Shown here one piece after another: positions 1 to 6,732 of a DNA stretch of 7,867 nucleotides. Below the pieces are notes generated by a model. The model was not told where the DNA came from and searched no databases. It saw only the letters and a list, made by a program, of their open reading frames with translations. Numbering within the stretch: the first letter of the stretch is position 1; every line of letters starts with the position of its first letter. Source of the stretch: Ruminococcaceae bacterium UBA2806. GTDB lineage: Bacteria > Bacillota > Clostridia > Oscillospirales > Acutalibacteraceae. The position numbers were made by a program, and so were the translations under genes. The stretch spans positions 7,617-15,483 of the forward strand of contig DEHG01000151.1 of NCBI GenBank assembly GCA_002351795.1, written 5' to 3'.

Positions 1-1668
1 GTAGGTTCGTCATTTGTTGCAACAATGTCGGGTATATCTGAGGTCAATCCGCTGTGTCCCCATTATGTATGCCCGAAATGTCAGAACAGTGAATTCTTCG
101 ATGACGGCAGTGTCGGTTCGGGATTCGATCTGCCTGAAAAGAACTGTCCTAACTGCGGCACACCCTATCTTCGTGACGGTCATGATATACCGTTTGAAAC
201 ATTCCTCGGCTTCAAGGGTGATAAAACGCCTGATATCGACCTTAACTTTGCGGGAGAATTCCAGACACGCTCACACAGATATACTGAGGAGCTGTTCGGA
301 AAGGAAAACGTATTCAAAGCTGGAACTATTGCAACTGTTGCGGAAAAAACAGCTATAGGTTATGTACGCAAATATTCCGAGGTCACAGGTGTGACAGTAA
401 GCAAAGCGGAAATGCAGAGACTTGCGGCAGGCTGTACGGGCGTAAGGCGTACAACAGGTCAGCACCCTGCGGGAATGGTCGTTGTACCGAGAATGAATGA
501 TATTTACGAATTCTGTCCCATACAGCGACCTGCGAATGATCAGAAAACAGATATAATTACAACGCATTTCGATTTCCATTCCATTCATGATACGGTGTGC
601 AAGCTTGATGAGCTTGGTCACGATGTTCCGACAATATATCATTATCTTGAGGAATATACGGGAATAGACGTTATGAATATTTCCATGAGCGACCCCGATG
701 TTATGTCGCTGTTTACATCTCCGAAGGCTCTCGGACTTGAACCTGAGGATATAGATTCACAGACAGGTACTTTTTCTCTGCCGGAGGTCGGTACAAAGTT
801 TGTGCGTAATATGCTTATCGAGACCCAGCCAAAGACCTTTGCGGATCTTTTGCAGGTATCAGGTCTTTCTCATGGTACTGATGTATGGATAGGCAATGCA
901 AGCGAACTTATCGAGAAAAAAATATGTACGATATCCGAGGTTATCGGTACCCGTGATAATATTATGGTTTATCTTATGCATAAGGGTCTGGAGCCTGATA
1001 TGGCATTCAAGATCATGGAGATAGTCCGTAAGGGTAATGCAACAAAGCTGCTTACCGAGGATCATATAAAGGCTATGAAGGAACATGATGTTCCGCAGTG
1101 GTATATTGATTCCTGTATGAAGATCAAATATATGTTCCCGAAAGCCCATGCTGCGGCATATATGATAGCGACTCTGCGTTTGGGCTGGTATAAGGTACAC
1201 AGACCAAAGGAATATTATGCAGCATATTTTACGGTAAGAAGTGATGATTTTGACGGCGCTCTTGTATGCAGGGGACGGGATGCTGTCAGAAACAAGATGC
1301 AGGAAATAATGACGAAGATACAGAATAAGGAGGCTACTGCCAAGGATGAATCCACAATGGCAACTCTCCAGATAATAAATGAAATGCTTGCAAGAAACAT
1401 CGGCGTTTTGCCGATAGATATATACAAGTCCGACGCTAAAAGGTTTTTAGTTGAGGGCGATAAGATAAGACTTCCGTTCTCGTCGCTTTCGGGTGTAGGT
1501 GAATCCGCTGCCGAGGCGCTTGCAAAGGCGAGAGAGGGAGGAGAGTTCATATCAATAGAGGATTTTCAGATGCGGGCTAAGGTTTCCAATGCAGTTATGG
1601 ATCTTCTGCGTGATATGGGTACATTCAAGGGGCTTCCCGAAAGCAGCCAGCTTACATTGTTTATGTAA
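1..1668 (+). CDS. polC: DNA polymerase III alpha subunit, Gram-positive PolC type (C-terminal part, 5' end outside window)
   Basis: Replicative DNA polymerase of Bacillota; extends DNA at the fork while bound to the sliding clamp. The frame is open from base 1, so the gene begins upstream and only the last 555 residues are present; PolC is usually about 1,400-1,450 residues. Seen here: a zinc-binding cysteine set (CPHYVCPKC and CPNC, window residues about 19-52); the palm motif PDIDLNF with the two catalytic aspartates at window residues 78 and 80; the PolC signatures TTGQHPAGMVV, FDFHSIHD and SGLSHGTDVW; MFPKAHAAAY; a helix-hairpin-helix-like LSGVGESAAEAL segment near the end; and a C-terminal QLTLF, which fits the beta-clamp binding motif. 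The N-terminal OB and proofreading exonuclease domains would lie upstream. The stop is TAA. lon follows after 45 bases on the same strand. No damage is visible in this part. Confidence 0.97.
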   Translation, partial: VGSSFVATMSGISEVNPLCPHYVCPKCQNSEFFDDGSVGSGFDLPEKNCPNCGTPYLRDGHDIPFETFLGFKGDKTPDIDLNFAGEFQTRSHRYTEELFGKENVFKAGTIATVAEKTAIGYVRKYSEVTGVTVSKAEMQRLAAGCTGVRRTTGQHPAGMVVVPRMNDIYEFCPIQRPANDQKTDIITTHFDFHSIHDTVCKLDELGHDVPTIYHYLEEYTGIDVMNISMSDPDVMSLFTSPKALGLEPEDIDSQTGTFSLPEVGTKFVRNMLIETQPKTFADLLQVSGLSHGTDVWIGNASELIEKKICTISEVIGTRDNIMVYLMHKGLEPDMAFKIMEIVRKGNATKLLTEDHIKAMKEHDVPQWYIDSCMKIKYMFPKAHAAAYMIATLRLGWYKVHRPKEYYAAYFTVRSDDFDGALVCRGRDAVRNKMQEIMTKIQNKEATAKDESTMATLQIINEMLARNIGVLPIDIYKSDAKRFLVEGDKIRLPFSSLSGVGESAAEALAKAREGGEFISIEDFQMRAKVSNAVMDLLRDMGTFKGLPESSQLTLFM

Positions 1669-1698
1669 TGAAATGTAGTGTTCAGAAGAAAAGGGAAA

Positions 1699-1706
1699 AG
1701 GAGGAG
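1699..1706 (+). promoter_or_regulatory. Ribosome binding site fixing the lon start
   Basis: AGGAGGAG lies 7-9 bases before the ATG at 1714. It favours this ATG over the in-frame GTG at 1678, which has no such site and would add twelve mostly basic residues encoded by the Shine-Dalgarno region itself. Confidence 0.85.
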
Positions 1707-1713
1707 AAAAAAG

Positions 1714-4044
1714 ATGGAGAATGAAAACATAATTCACAATGGTATACCTGTACTTCCGCTGAGAGGATTGGTTATTTATCCTGGTTCGATACTTCATTTT
1801 GATGTTGCAAGGGATAATTCAGTTCTTGCACTGAATGATTCGATGCGTAACGGTCAGCATATTTTTATTACATCACAAAAGGATCCCATGAAAAATGATC
1901 CGGAGCCTGATGATCTTTATGATATAGGCGTTTATTCACAGGTGATGCAGATAGCAAGGCTTACTGACGCATATCTCAGAGTGGTAATAAGAGGTGTTTC
2001 CAGAGGACAGGTAATAGGTTATTCGGACGGATCCGATTATATGAAAGCTGATATTGAGGAGCTTGCGGATATCCCTTCCGGCAATTATCTCAAGATCGAA
2101 GCTCTTATGAATATGATAAAGGATTCCGTACAGGATTATGCGATGAATAATATACGTCTTCCTCAGGATATCCCGCTGCGTGCAGCAGATATTGATGATC
2201 CCGGACGTCTTGCGGATTTTGTGGGCGATAATCTTATCAGGGATTACAAGGATAAGCAGAAGCTGCTGGAGATACTTGACAAAGAATCCCGTATGACAAA
2301 GGCTTATGAGCTGCTTATACATGAGATCAGTATACTTGAAATTGAGAATGATATAAGCGAAAAGACAAAGGAAAATATTGAAGGCAATCAGAAGGAATAT
2401 TATCTGAAGGAACGTCTCAGAGCGATCAGAGATGAGCTTGGAGATACGGATGATGTTACTGAGGAAGCCGATGATTATAAGATAAGGATAGAAAAACTTA
2501 ATACAACAGAGGAAAATAAGGAAAAGCTCAGGAAAGAGGTACGCAAGCTTGAAAGGATGATAGCAGGCTCGGCAGAAGCAAATGTTGTCAGGAGCTATCT
2601 TGATACCTGTATTGAGCTTCCCTGGGGAAAATATACAAAGGAAAAAATTGATATCAAGCGTATAAATGCAAGGCTTGACAAAAATCATTACGGTCTTACA
2701 AAGGTTAAGGAAAGTATCGTTGAAGCGCTTGCTGTAAGAAAGCTCAATCCTGAAGTGAACGGACAGATAATCTGTCTTGCAGGTCCTCCCGGAGTCGGCA
2801 AAACGTCAATAGCACATTCCGTTGCCGAGGCTGTCGGCAGGAATTATCAGAGAATTGCTCTCGGCGGTATACATGACGAAGCGGAGATCAGGGGTCATAG
2901 ACGTACCTATATCGGCGCAATGATGGGAAGGATAATGTATGCGATAAATCAGGCAGGTTCAGCAAATCCGCTTATACTGCTTGACGAGCTTGATAAGCTT
3001 GGCAGAGATTATCACGGCGATCCGACCTCGGCATTGCTTGAAGTCCTTGACGGTGAGCAGAATTCCACTTTCTTTGACCATTATATTGATATGCCCTTTG
3101 ATCTGAGCAAGGTAATGTTTATTACGACTGCAAATGATTATACAGCCATTCCCGCACCGCTGCTTGACAGAATGGATATCATTCATATAGACAGCTATAC
3201 AAGGGAAGAAAAATTCCAGATAGCAAAGCGTCATTTGCTGTCAAAGCAGTTAAAGCTGCATGGTATGTCTGCAAGGAATTTCAAGATATCCGATGAAGCC
3301 ATATATGACCTTATCGACAGCTATACAAGGGAATCAGGCGTCCGTACACTTGAAAGGCTTATCTCAAGACTTATGAATAAGGCTGCCGTAAAGATCGTTG
3401 CAGGGGAAAAGAAATGCATAAAGATCGATAAGGATGACCTTGAAACATGGCTTGGCAGCAGGAAATATAAGAACGATACAATGAGCAAGAAAAATGAAAT
3501 AGGTCTTGCAACAGGTCTTGCATGGACATCTGTCGGAGGTGCAACATTGCCTGTAGAGGTCGCTGTTCTCAATGGCAGCGGCAAGATCGAGCTTACAGGT
3601 TCTTTAGGCGATGTAATGAAGGAAAGCGCACACGCCGCATATACCTGTGTGCGTTCAATGTCGGAGCAGCTTAATATTGATCCTGATTTCTATAAAAACA
3701 AGGATATTCACATTCATGTTCCCGAGGGCGCAGTTCCAAAGGACGGCCCCTCTGCCGGTATCACTATGGCAACAGCTATTACATCAGCGCTTACAGGTAA
3801 ACCTGTAAGGCGTGATCTTGCGATGACTGGCGAGATAACAATAAGAGGATCTGTTCTGCCCATCGGCGGTCTTAAAGAAAAGACAATGGCTGCATACAGG
3901 CTTGGCATAAAAACGGTTATTATTCCAAAAGAAAACCAGTCGGATCTTGATGATGTTGACCCGACTGTGAAGGAAGCTATTGAATTTGTCCTTGCAGATA
4001 ATATCAATACTGTTCTTGATACAGCGCTGACAGATCATAGCTGA
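1714..4044 (+). CDS. lon: ATP-dependent protease Lon (LonA type)
   Basis: Cytoplasmic AAA+ serine protease that unfolds and degrades damaged and regulatory proteins as a homohexamer. From the ATG at 1714 the product is 776 residues, normal for bacterial LonA. Domains in order: N-terminal substrate-binding LON domain (about 11-205, starting IPVLPLRGLVIYPG); a charged helical linker (about 205-300); the AAA+ module with Walker A GPPGVGKT (357-364), Walker B ILLDELDK (421-428) and the GHRRTYIGAMMGR region; and the C-terminal protease domain with catalytic Ser680 in KDGPSAG and Lys723 in GGLKEK. The 43-residue spacing of the Ser-Lys dyad matches the family. All key residues are intact. It lies 45 bases after polC and just before ysxC; lon followed by ysxC is a known arrangement in Bacillus. 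No heat-shock operator (CIRCE or CtsR type) was recognised in the short upstream gap, so it is probably co-transcribed with polC or uses a promoter inside it. Confidence 0.97.
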   Translation: MENENIIHNGIPVLPLRGLVIYPGSILHFDVARDNSVLALNDSMRNGQHIFITSQKDPMKNDPEPDDLYDIGVYSQVMQIARLTDAYLRVVIRGVSRGQVIGYSDGSDYMKADIEELADIPSGNYLKIEALMNMIKDSVQDYAMNNIRLPQDIPLRAADIDDPGRLADFVGDNLIRDYKDKQKLLEILDKESRMTKAYELLIHEISILEIENDISEKTKENIEGNQKEYYLKERLRAIRDELGDTDDVTEEADDYKIRIEKLNTTEENKEKLRKEVRKLERMIAGSAEANVVRSYLDTCIELPWGKYTKEKIDIKRINARLDKNHYGLTKVKESIVEALAVRKLNPEVNGQIICLAGPPGVGKTSIAHSVAEAVGRNYQRIALGGIHDEAEIRGHRRTYIGAMMGRIMYAINQAGSANPLILLDELDKLGRDYHGDPTSALLEVLDGEQNSTFFDHYIDMPFDLSKVMFITTANDYTAIPAPLLDRMDIIHIDSYTREEKFQIAKRHLLSKQLKLHGMSARNFKISDEAIYDLIDSYTRESGVRTLERLISRLMNKAAVKIVAGEKKCIKIDKDDLETWLGSRKYKNDTMSKKNEIGLATGLAWTSVGGATLPVEVAVLNGSGKIELTGSLGDVMKESAHAAYTCVRSMSEQLNIDPDFYKNKDIHIHVPEGAVPKDGPSAGITMATAITSALTGKPVRRDLAMTGEITIRGSVLPIGGLKEKTMAAYRLGIKTVIIPKENQSDLDDVDPTVKEAIEFVLADNINTVLDTALTDHS

Positions 4045-4052
4045 AATCAGAA

Positions 4053-4059
4053 AGGGGAG
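4053..4059 (+). promoter_or_regulatory. Ribosome binding site of ysxC
   Basis: AGGGGAG sits 6 bases before the ATG at 4066. An overlapping ATG at 4062 is in another frame and does not give the GTPase, so the spacing and the protein both select 4066. Confidence 0.7.
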
Positions 4060-4065
4060 AGATGA

Positions 4066-4656
4066 ATGAATTTTCATATTGTCGATTTTGAAGCGTCATA
4101 TGGAAAATCAAAGCAGATACCGCCCTCGGATATACCGGAGATAGTATTTTCAGGAAAATCGAATGTCGGAAAATCATCGCTTATAAATAAGCTTCTCTAC
4201 AGAAAATCAATTGCAAGAGTAAGCGCAACTCCGGGAAAGACGACTACAATTAATTTTTTCAGACTTAAAGATGCACGTTTTGCAGATCTTCCCGGATATG
4301 GGTATGCTAAAGTCTCACGCAGTGAAAAAGACCGCTGGGGGGAGCTTGTTGAAGGCTATTTCGCACAGGAAAGAAATATCGCACTTATCATTCAGATATG
4401 TGATATTCGTCACAGTCCTACCAAGGATGATATGGCAATGATAGAATTTCTACATTCGACTGGATATAATTTTATCATTGCGCTGACAAAACTTGACAAG
4501 CTCAAAAAATCACAGCGTCAGGCGAGGATAGATTCGCTAAGCGAGGAGCTTTCGGCTTTTGAGGGAGTAAAGCTTTATCCCTGTTCGTCACAAAACGGCG
4601 AAGGAATAGAGGAAATAAGAGCTGCTATTGAAGAAAGCATTACGGAAACTGAATAA
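4066..4656 (+). CDS. ysxC: Ribosome biogenesis GTP-binding protein YsxC/EngB (YihA family)
   Basis: Small TRAFAC-class GTPase needed for a late step of 50S subunit assembly; cytoplasmic, acting on ribosomal precursors. The product has 196 residues, the usual family length. All G motifs are visible: G1 GKSNVGKSS (residues 31-38 and flank), the G2 region SATPGKTTTINFF (53-65), G3 DLPGYGYAKVS (74-84), the family signature DIRHSPTKDD (113-122), G4 TKLDK (141-145) and G5 SSQNGEG (174-180). The EngB-type start, with a short strand before FSGKSNVGKSS, fits translation from the ATG at 4066. It begins 21 bases after the lon stop and is the last gene of the plus-strand block, ending 14 bases before the terminator stem. 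The synonym in E. coli nomenclature is engB/yihA. No irregularities were seen. Confidence 0.97.
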   Translation: MNFHIVDFEASYGKSKQIPPSDIPEIVFSGKSNVGKSSLINKLLYRKSIARVSATPGKTTTINFFRLKDARFADLPGYGYAKVSRSEKDRWGELVEGYFAQERNIALIIQICDIRHSPTKDDMAMIEFLHSTGYNFIIALTKLDKLKKSQRQARIDSLSEELSAFEGVKLYPCSSQNGEGIEEIRAAIEESITETE

Positions 4657-4670
4657 ATAATGAGAAAAAC

Positions 4671-4698
4671 GGGGGCTGTTCGTCTTTGAACAGCCCCC
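4671..4698. terminator. Bidirectional intrinsic terminator between convergent units
   Basis: A perfect 11-bp inverted repeat, GGGGGCTGTTC (4671-4681) and GAACAGCCCCC (4688-4698), encloses the six-base loop GTCTTT. On the plus strand it is followed by CGCCTTTATTTTTC, and on the minus strand by GTTTTTCTCATT, so both sides carry a T-rich tail. The minus-strand tail is closer to the stem and looks stronger. It lies just after the stop of ysxC (plus) and just after the stop of the 35-codon gene (minus), so it probably ends both transcription units. Confidence 0.9.
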
Positions 4699-4703
4699 CG
4701 CCT

Positions 4704-4811
4704 TTATTTTTCAGTATCAAGCATTTTAATAATATCCAGAACAAGTACAGTAACTGAGAGAACAATAACAATACAGTCAAGTATTACAGAATGAACTCTG
4801 TCAGATCTCAT
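4704..4811 (-). CDS. Small single-pass membrane protein, 35 residues, function unknown
   Basis: A short open frame of 35 codons plus TAA, not recognised as a known family. It begins MRSDRVHS, continues with a hydrophobic stretch VILDCIVIVLSVTVLVL (residues 9-25) long enough for one membrane span, and ends with a short polar tail (DIIKMLDTEK). Support for it being real: a near-perfect Shine-Dalgarno AAGGAGGTG (minus strand, 4827-4819) with AGGAGG nine bases before the ATG; a position only 21 bases after the arsR stop on the same strand; and a stop four bases before the shared terminator, which leaves no other purpose for that ribosome binding site. One cysteine (residue 13) lies in the hydrophobic part. 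It could be a membrane-inserted regulator or accessory peptide of the ArsR operon, or a peptide that acts on membranes. That is speculation; only the gene structure is visible. Confidence 0.72.
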   Translation of the reverse strand: MRSDRVHSVILDCIVIVLSVTVLVLDIIKMLDTEK

Positions 4812-4832
4812 AAGCTTACACCTCCTTGATTT

Positions 4833-5198
4833 TTAATCCGGGCAGGATATCCTTGCCACTTCCTCAATAGTGTGATGCAGTTTTAGCACCATATCAGTAT
4901 CAGCAGCACGATAATACATTTCTTTTCCGTGTCTTGTAGCAACGATAAGACCGGCTTCTTTAAGAAGCTTGAGATGATGTGATACCGCAGGACTTGACAT
5001 TTCTGTAGCGGCGGCAATGTTTATCACACATTCCTCACAATGGCATAACAGCCAGAAAATTCTCAGTCTGCTGGGATTGCCAAGCTGATTCATCGCATCT
5101 GCAACAGCGGTGATAGTATCCAGCGATGGCATTTCTTCAACTATGCGGTTATCTTTAATATTATGCTGATGCGGCAGCGGTATTTTTTTGATCTCCAC
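4833..5198 (-). CDS. ArsR/SmtB-family winged-helix transcriptional repressor
   Basis: Dimeric DNA-binding repressor of the metal or metalloid-sensing ArsR/SmtB family. The classic pattern is seen: a helix LGNPSRLRIFWLL, then the recognition region EMSSPAVSHHLKLLKEAGLI and the wing RHGKEMYYR. A cysteine group HCEEC preceded by another Cys (CHCEEC, residues 52-57) sits where CadC/ArsR-type proteins place their alpha-3 metal ligands, and the N terminus carries HQH. The alpha-5 zinc site of SmtB/CzrA is not evident. This suggests a thiol-rich soft-metal sensor; the metal cannot be told. Start: the GTG at 5198 has GGAAG eight bases upstream, giving 121 residues. An earlier in-frame GTG at 5207 overlaps that Shine-Dalgarno and is less likely. 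No metal pump or reductase gene is in the window; the only downstream partner is the 35-residue membrane protein. It has its own promoter, with a dyad suggesting autorepression. Confidence 0.9.
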   Translation of the reverse strand: MEIKKIPLPHQHNIKDNRIVEEMPSLDTITAVADAMNQLGNPSRLRIFWLLCHCEECVINIAAATEMSSPAVSHHLKLLKEAGLIVATRHGKEMYYRAADTDMVLKLHHTIEEVARISCPD

Positions 5199-5211
5199 TA
5201 ATGTCACTTCC

Positions 5212-5242
5212 GTTTAGAGTTATTCTTAATTATATTCTAAAC
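5212..5242. promoter_or_regulatory. Candidate ArsR operator (inverted repeat)
   Basis: GTTTAGA (5212-5218) and TCTAAAC (5236-5242) form perfect 7-bp arms separated by 17 bases. The dyad overlaps the -10 box of the arsR promoter at one end and runs to just before the ribosome binding site at the other. A bound dimer there would block transcription, as expected for autoregulated ArsR-family genes. The spacing differs from the usual 12-2-12 type, so this is a candidate only. Confidence 0.4.
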
Positions 5243-5262
5243 CATTATTTATAAAAAATCAA
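5234..5262 (-). promoter_or_regulatory. Promoter of the arsR operon
   Basis: On the minus strand TTGATT (-35, 5262-5257) and TAGAAT (-10, 5239-5234) are separated by exactly 17 bases, a good housekeeping-sigma match in an AT-rich gap. The predicted start near 5227 gives a leader of about 30 bases before the GTG start. Confidence 0.65.
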
Positions 5263-5288
5263 TTTATATCCGGAATTAATCTGACAGT

Positions 5289-6144
5289 TCATGTTTTTTT
5301 CTTTGAACTTTTGATTTTTGAGCTTATTTTTGCATTGAATACAATACCGTTTTCTGACGGAGCAGCTTCAATTGATCCGTTATGCAAAGTAACTATCCTT
5401 TTGGCAATACTCAGGCCTATTCCGTGTCCGCCGGTTTTGGATGTCCGTGAAGAATCGGGACGGTAAAAGCGATCAAACAAATGCCTGAAATCTGTTTCAG
5501 GATCTATCTCACAGGTATTGAAAACCGAAAGTCGGACAAATTTTGCATCTTTGGAAAGAATGATCCTGACTTCGCCGTTTTCGGATGCGTATTTTGACGC
5601 ATTTTCAATAAGTACCGAGACAAGACGTTCAAGCTGGGAAGGATTACCGTTAATAATAACATCCGGCTGTATATCTTTTGAAAGAGTAATATTTTTTCCC
5701 TTTAACACTTCCTCAAAATCGCCGGCATATTTGTTCAGAATCCCGCTGAGATCGACCTGTGTAATGTCAGTTATCTCATCGACTTCCTCAAGACGGTTAA
5801 GGGTAAGCAGTTCACCTACAAGCTCGCTTATTCTTGTAACCTGAGATGTGATATTTTTTATCCATTCATTTTCACCGTTTTTATATGCAAGAACCTCGGC
5901 ATTTGCTGATATAATTGCAAGCGGTGTTTTTAATTCGTGGCTTGCATCTGTAATAAATTGCTTCTGCATACGGGAGTTTTCTTCAAATGGTCTGACAATC
6001 AGCTTTGACAGGAATGAAAAAACTATTGTTATCATCAGAACAAAGCCAAAGGATATCAGGCACATAATGAGAAGTGTATTTTTTGCGAAGAGATCTCATT
6101 TGAGCAGTCGAGAAAAATAACCATATTCTTATCATCTGCATTCC
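5289..6144 (-). pseudogene. Sensor histidine kinase remnant, 5'-truncated and frameshifted
   Basis: Remains of a membrane two-component sensor kinase. The intact frame 5289-6065 (258 codons) encodes one membrane span (about 1-24), then HisKA with the phospho-acceptor His43 in DASHELKTPLA, and a HATPase_c domain with N-box IENASKYA (Asn155), F-box region LFDRFYRPDSSR and G2 motif GGHGIGLSIAK. The catalytic half therefore looks undamaged. The front is broken: just upstream, in a different frame (about 6144-6080), lies the end of a typical extracytoplasmic sensor, NMVIFLDCSNEISSQK, and the frames meet at a run of six A (minus strand, 6084-6079). A seventh A would join them as SSQKNTLLIM. The first membrane span and most of the sensor are absent, and the DNA instead continues into the alarmone synthetase. 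No ribosome binding site precedes the ATG at 6065, and no response regulator is near. A short cytoplasmic kinase made at a low level cannot be excluded. Confidence 0.72.
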
Positions 6145-6729
6145 GATTGTCTGCATCGAAAGATCGGTTGACGCCATTTCATCCGCACAGCGTTTTAATT
6201 CAGAAACTATAGGCTCGGTATTCCGTATAGTTTTTTTATATTTGAGCTGATGCTCAAGACTTGCCCAGCAGTCCATTGCAATTGTACGCATCTGTATTTC
6301 TGTATTTATCTCATCAATTTCTCCGATGCCGAAGGGAACAGTCAGTATAACATGAAGACTGCGGTAGCCGTTAGGCTTTGCATTGGCAATATAATCCTTG
6401 ATTTTTTTAACCCTCCACTTATCGCTTTTTTCAATAAGCTCCAATATGGTATAGATATCTCCGACAAAATGAGTAACAACCCTTGCGCCAACGATATCGG
6501 ACAGATTTTTCAGCGCACATTCAGGAGTTTCTGAAAGACCTGAACGTGAAAGCTTTTCTTTCAGGCTTTCTGAGCCTTTTATCCTGCATTTAATATGTTC
6601 TGCAAGTGCTGTTTCCGAATCTGTACTTATACTGTCGAGAATATTTTTTATCTCCGTTATCATAAGAGTCTGTATTTCTTCAAGTCTGTCAGCATATAGA
6701 CCATAAAAATCCATGTCTTCTTTTTTCAT
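5983..6729 (-). CDS. Small alarmone synthetase (RelA/SpoT-domain GTP pyrophosphokinase, RelQ-like) with aberrant C-terminal tail
   Basis: Cytoplasmic enzyme that transfers pyrophosphate from ATP to GDP or GTP to make (p)ppGpp, the stringent-response alarmone. It has the synthetase domain only, with no HD hydrolase or regulatory domains, as in RelQ/RelP-type proteins. Seen motifs: the KGSESLKEKL region; DIVGARV with the metal-binding Asp78; KDYIANAKPNGYRSLH, with Tyr122 expected to stack on the guanine base; and TEIQMRTIAMDCWASLEH with the catalytic Glu144. All expected active-site residues are present. Family resemblance runs to about residue 195 (ADEMASTDLSMQTI). The last 53 residues (about 6144-5986) are an out-of-frame reading of histidine-kinase DNA and resemble nothing in the family. 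The native end was probably only slightly longer than residue 195, so the enzyme may still work, though the C-terminal helices used in oligomerisation may be altered. The ATG at 6729 has a good ribosome binding site and an upstream promoter. Confidence 0.88.
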   Translation of the reverse strand: MKKEDMDFYGLYADRLEEIQTLMITEIKNILDSISTDSETALAEHIKCRIKGSESLKEKLSRSGLSETPECALKNLSDIVGARVVTHFVGDIYTILELIEKSDKWRVKKIKDYIANAKPNGYRSLHVILTVPFGIGEIDEINTEIQMRTIAMDCWASLEHQLKYKKTIRNTEPIVSELKRCADEMASTDLSMQTIGMQMIRIWLFFSTAQMRSLRKKYTSHYVPDILWLCSDDNNSFFIPVKADCQTI

Positions 6730-6732
6730 TAT

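Noticed and set aside
271..642. Antisense open frame within polC, and similar antisense frames elsewhere in polC, lon and proB
   Set aside because: Shadows of strongly conserved coding sequence on the other strand.
1678..1713. Upstream GTG start for lon adding twelve residues
   Set aside because: No ribosome binding site before it, and the extra codons are the Shine-Dalgarno region of the better start at 1714.
1936..2688. Long open frame of 250 codons on the minus strand inside lon
   Set aside because: It lies wholly antisense to a clearly coding gene, has a cysteine/isoleucine-rich composition typical of antisense frames, and matches no recognisable family.
6079..6098. Programmed ribosomal frameshift producing a synthetase-kinase fusion
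   Set aside because: The synthetase frame would need two successive -1 shifts (or one +1 shift) to reach the kinase frame, there is no classic slippery heptamer in the right register and no clear downstream stimulator; a deletion plus indel is simpler.
5518..6120. Two plus-strand open frames opposite the kinase remnant
   Set aside because: Antisense to recognisable HisKA and HATPase_c coding sequence, with no ribosome binding site or family resemblance seen.
5983..6729. Toxic small alarmone synthetase of a toxin-antitoxin pair (toxSAS)
   Set aside because: The protein looks like an ordinary RelQ-type synthetase, and no small antitoxin gene is adjacent; the neighbour is a broken kinase.
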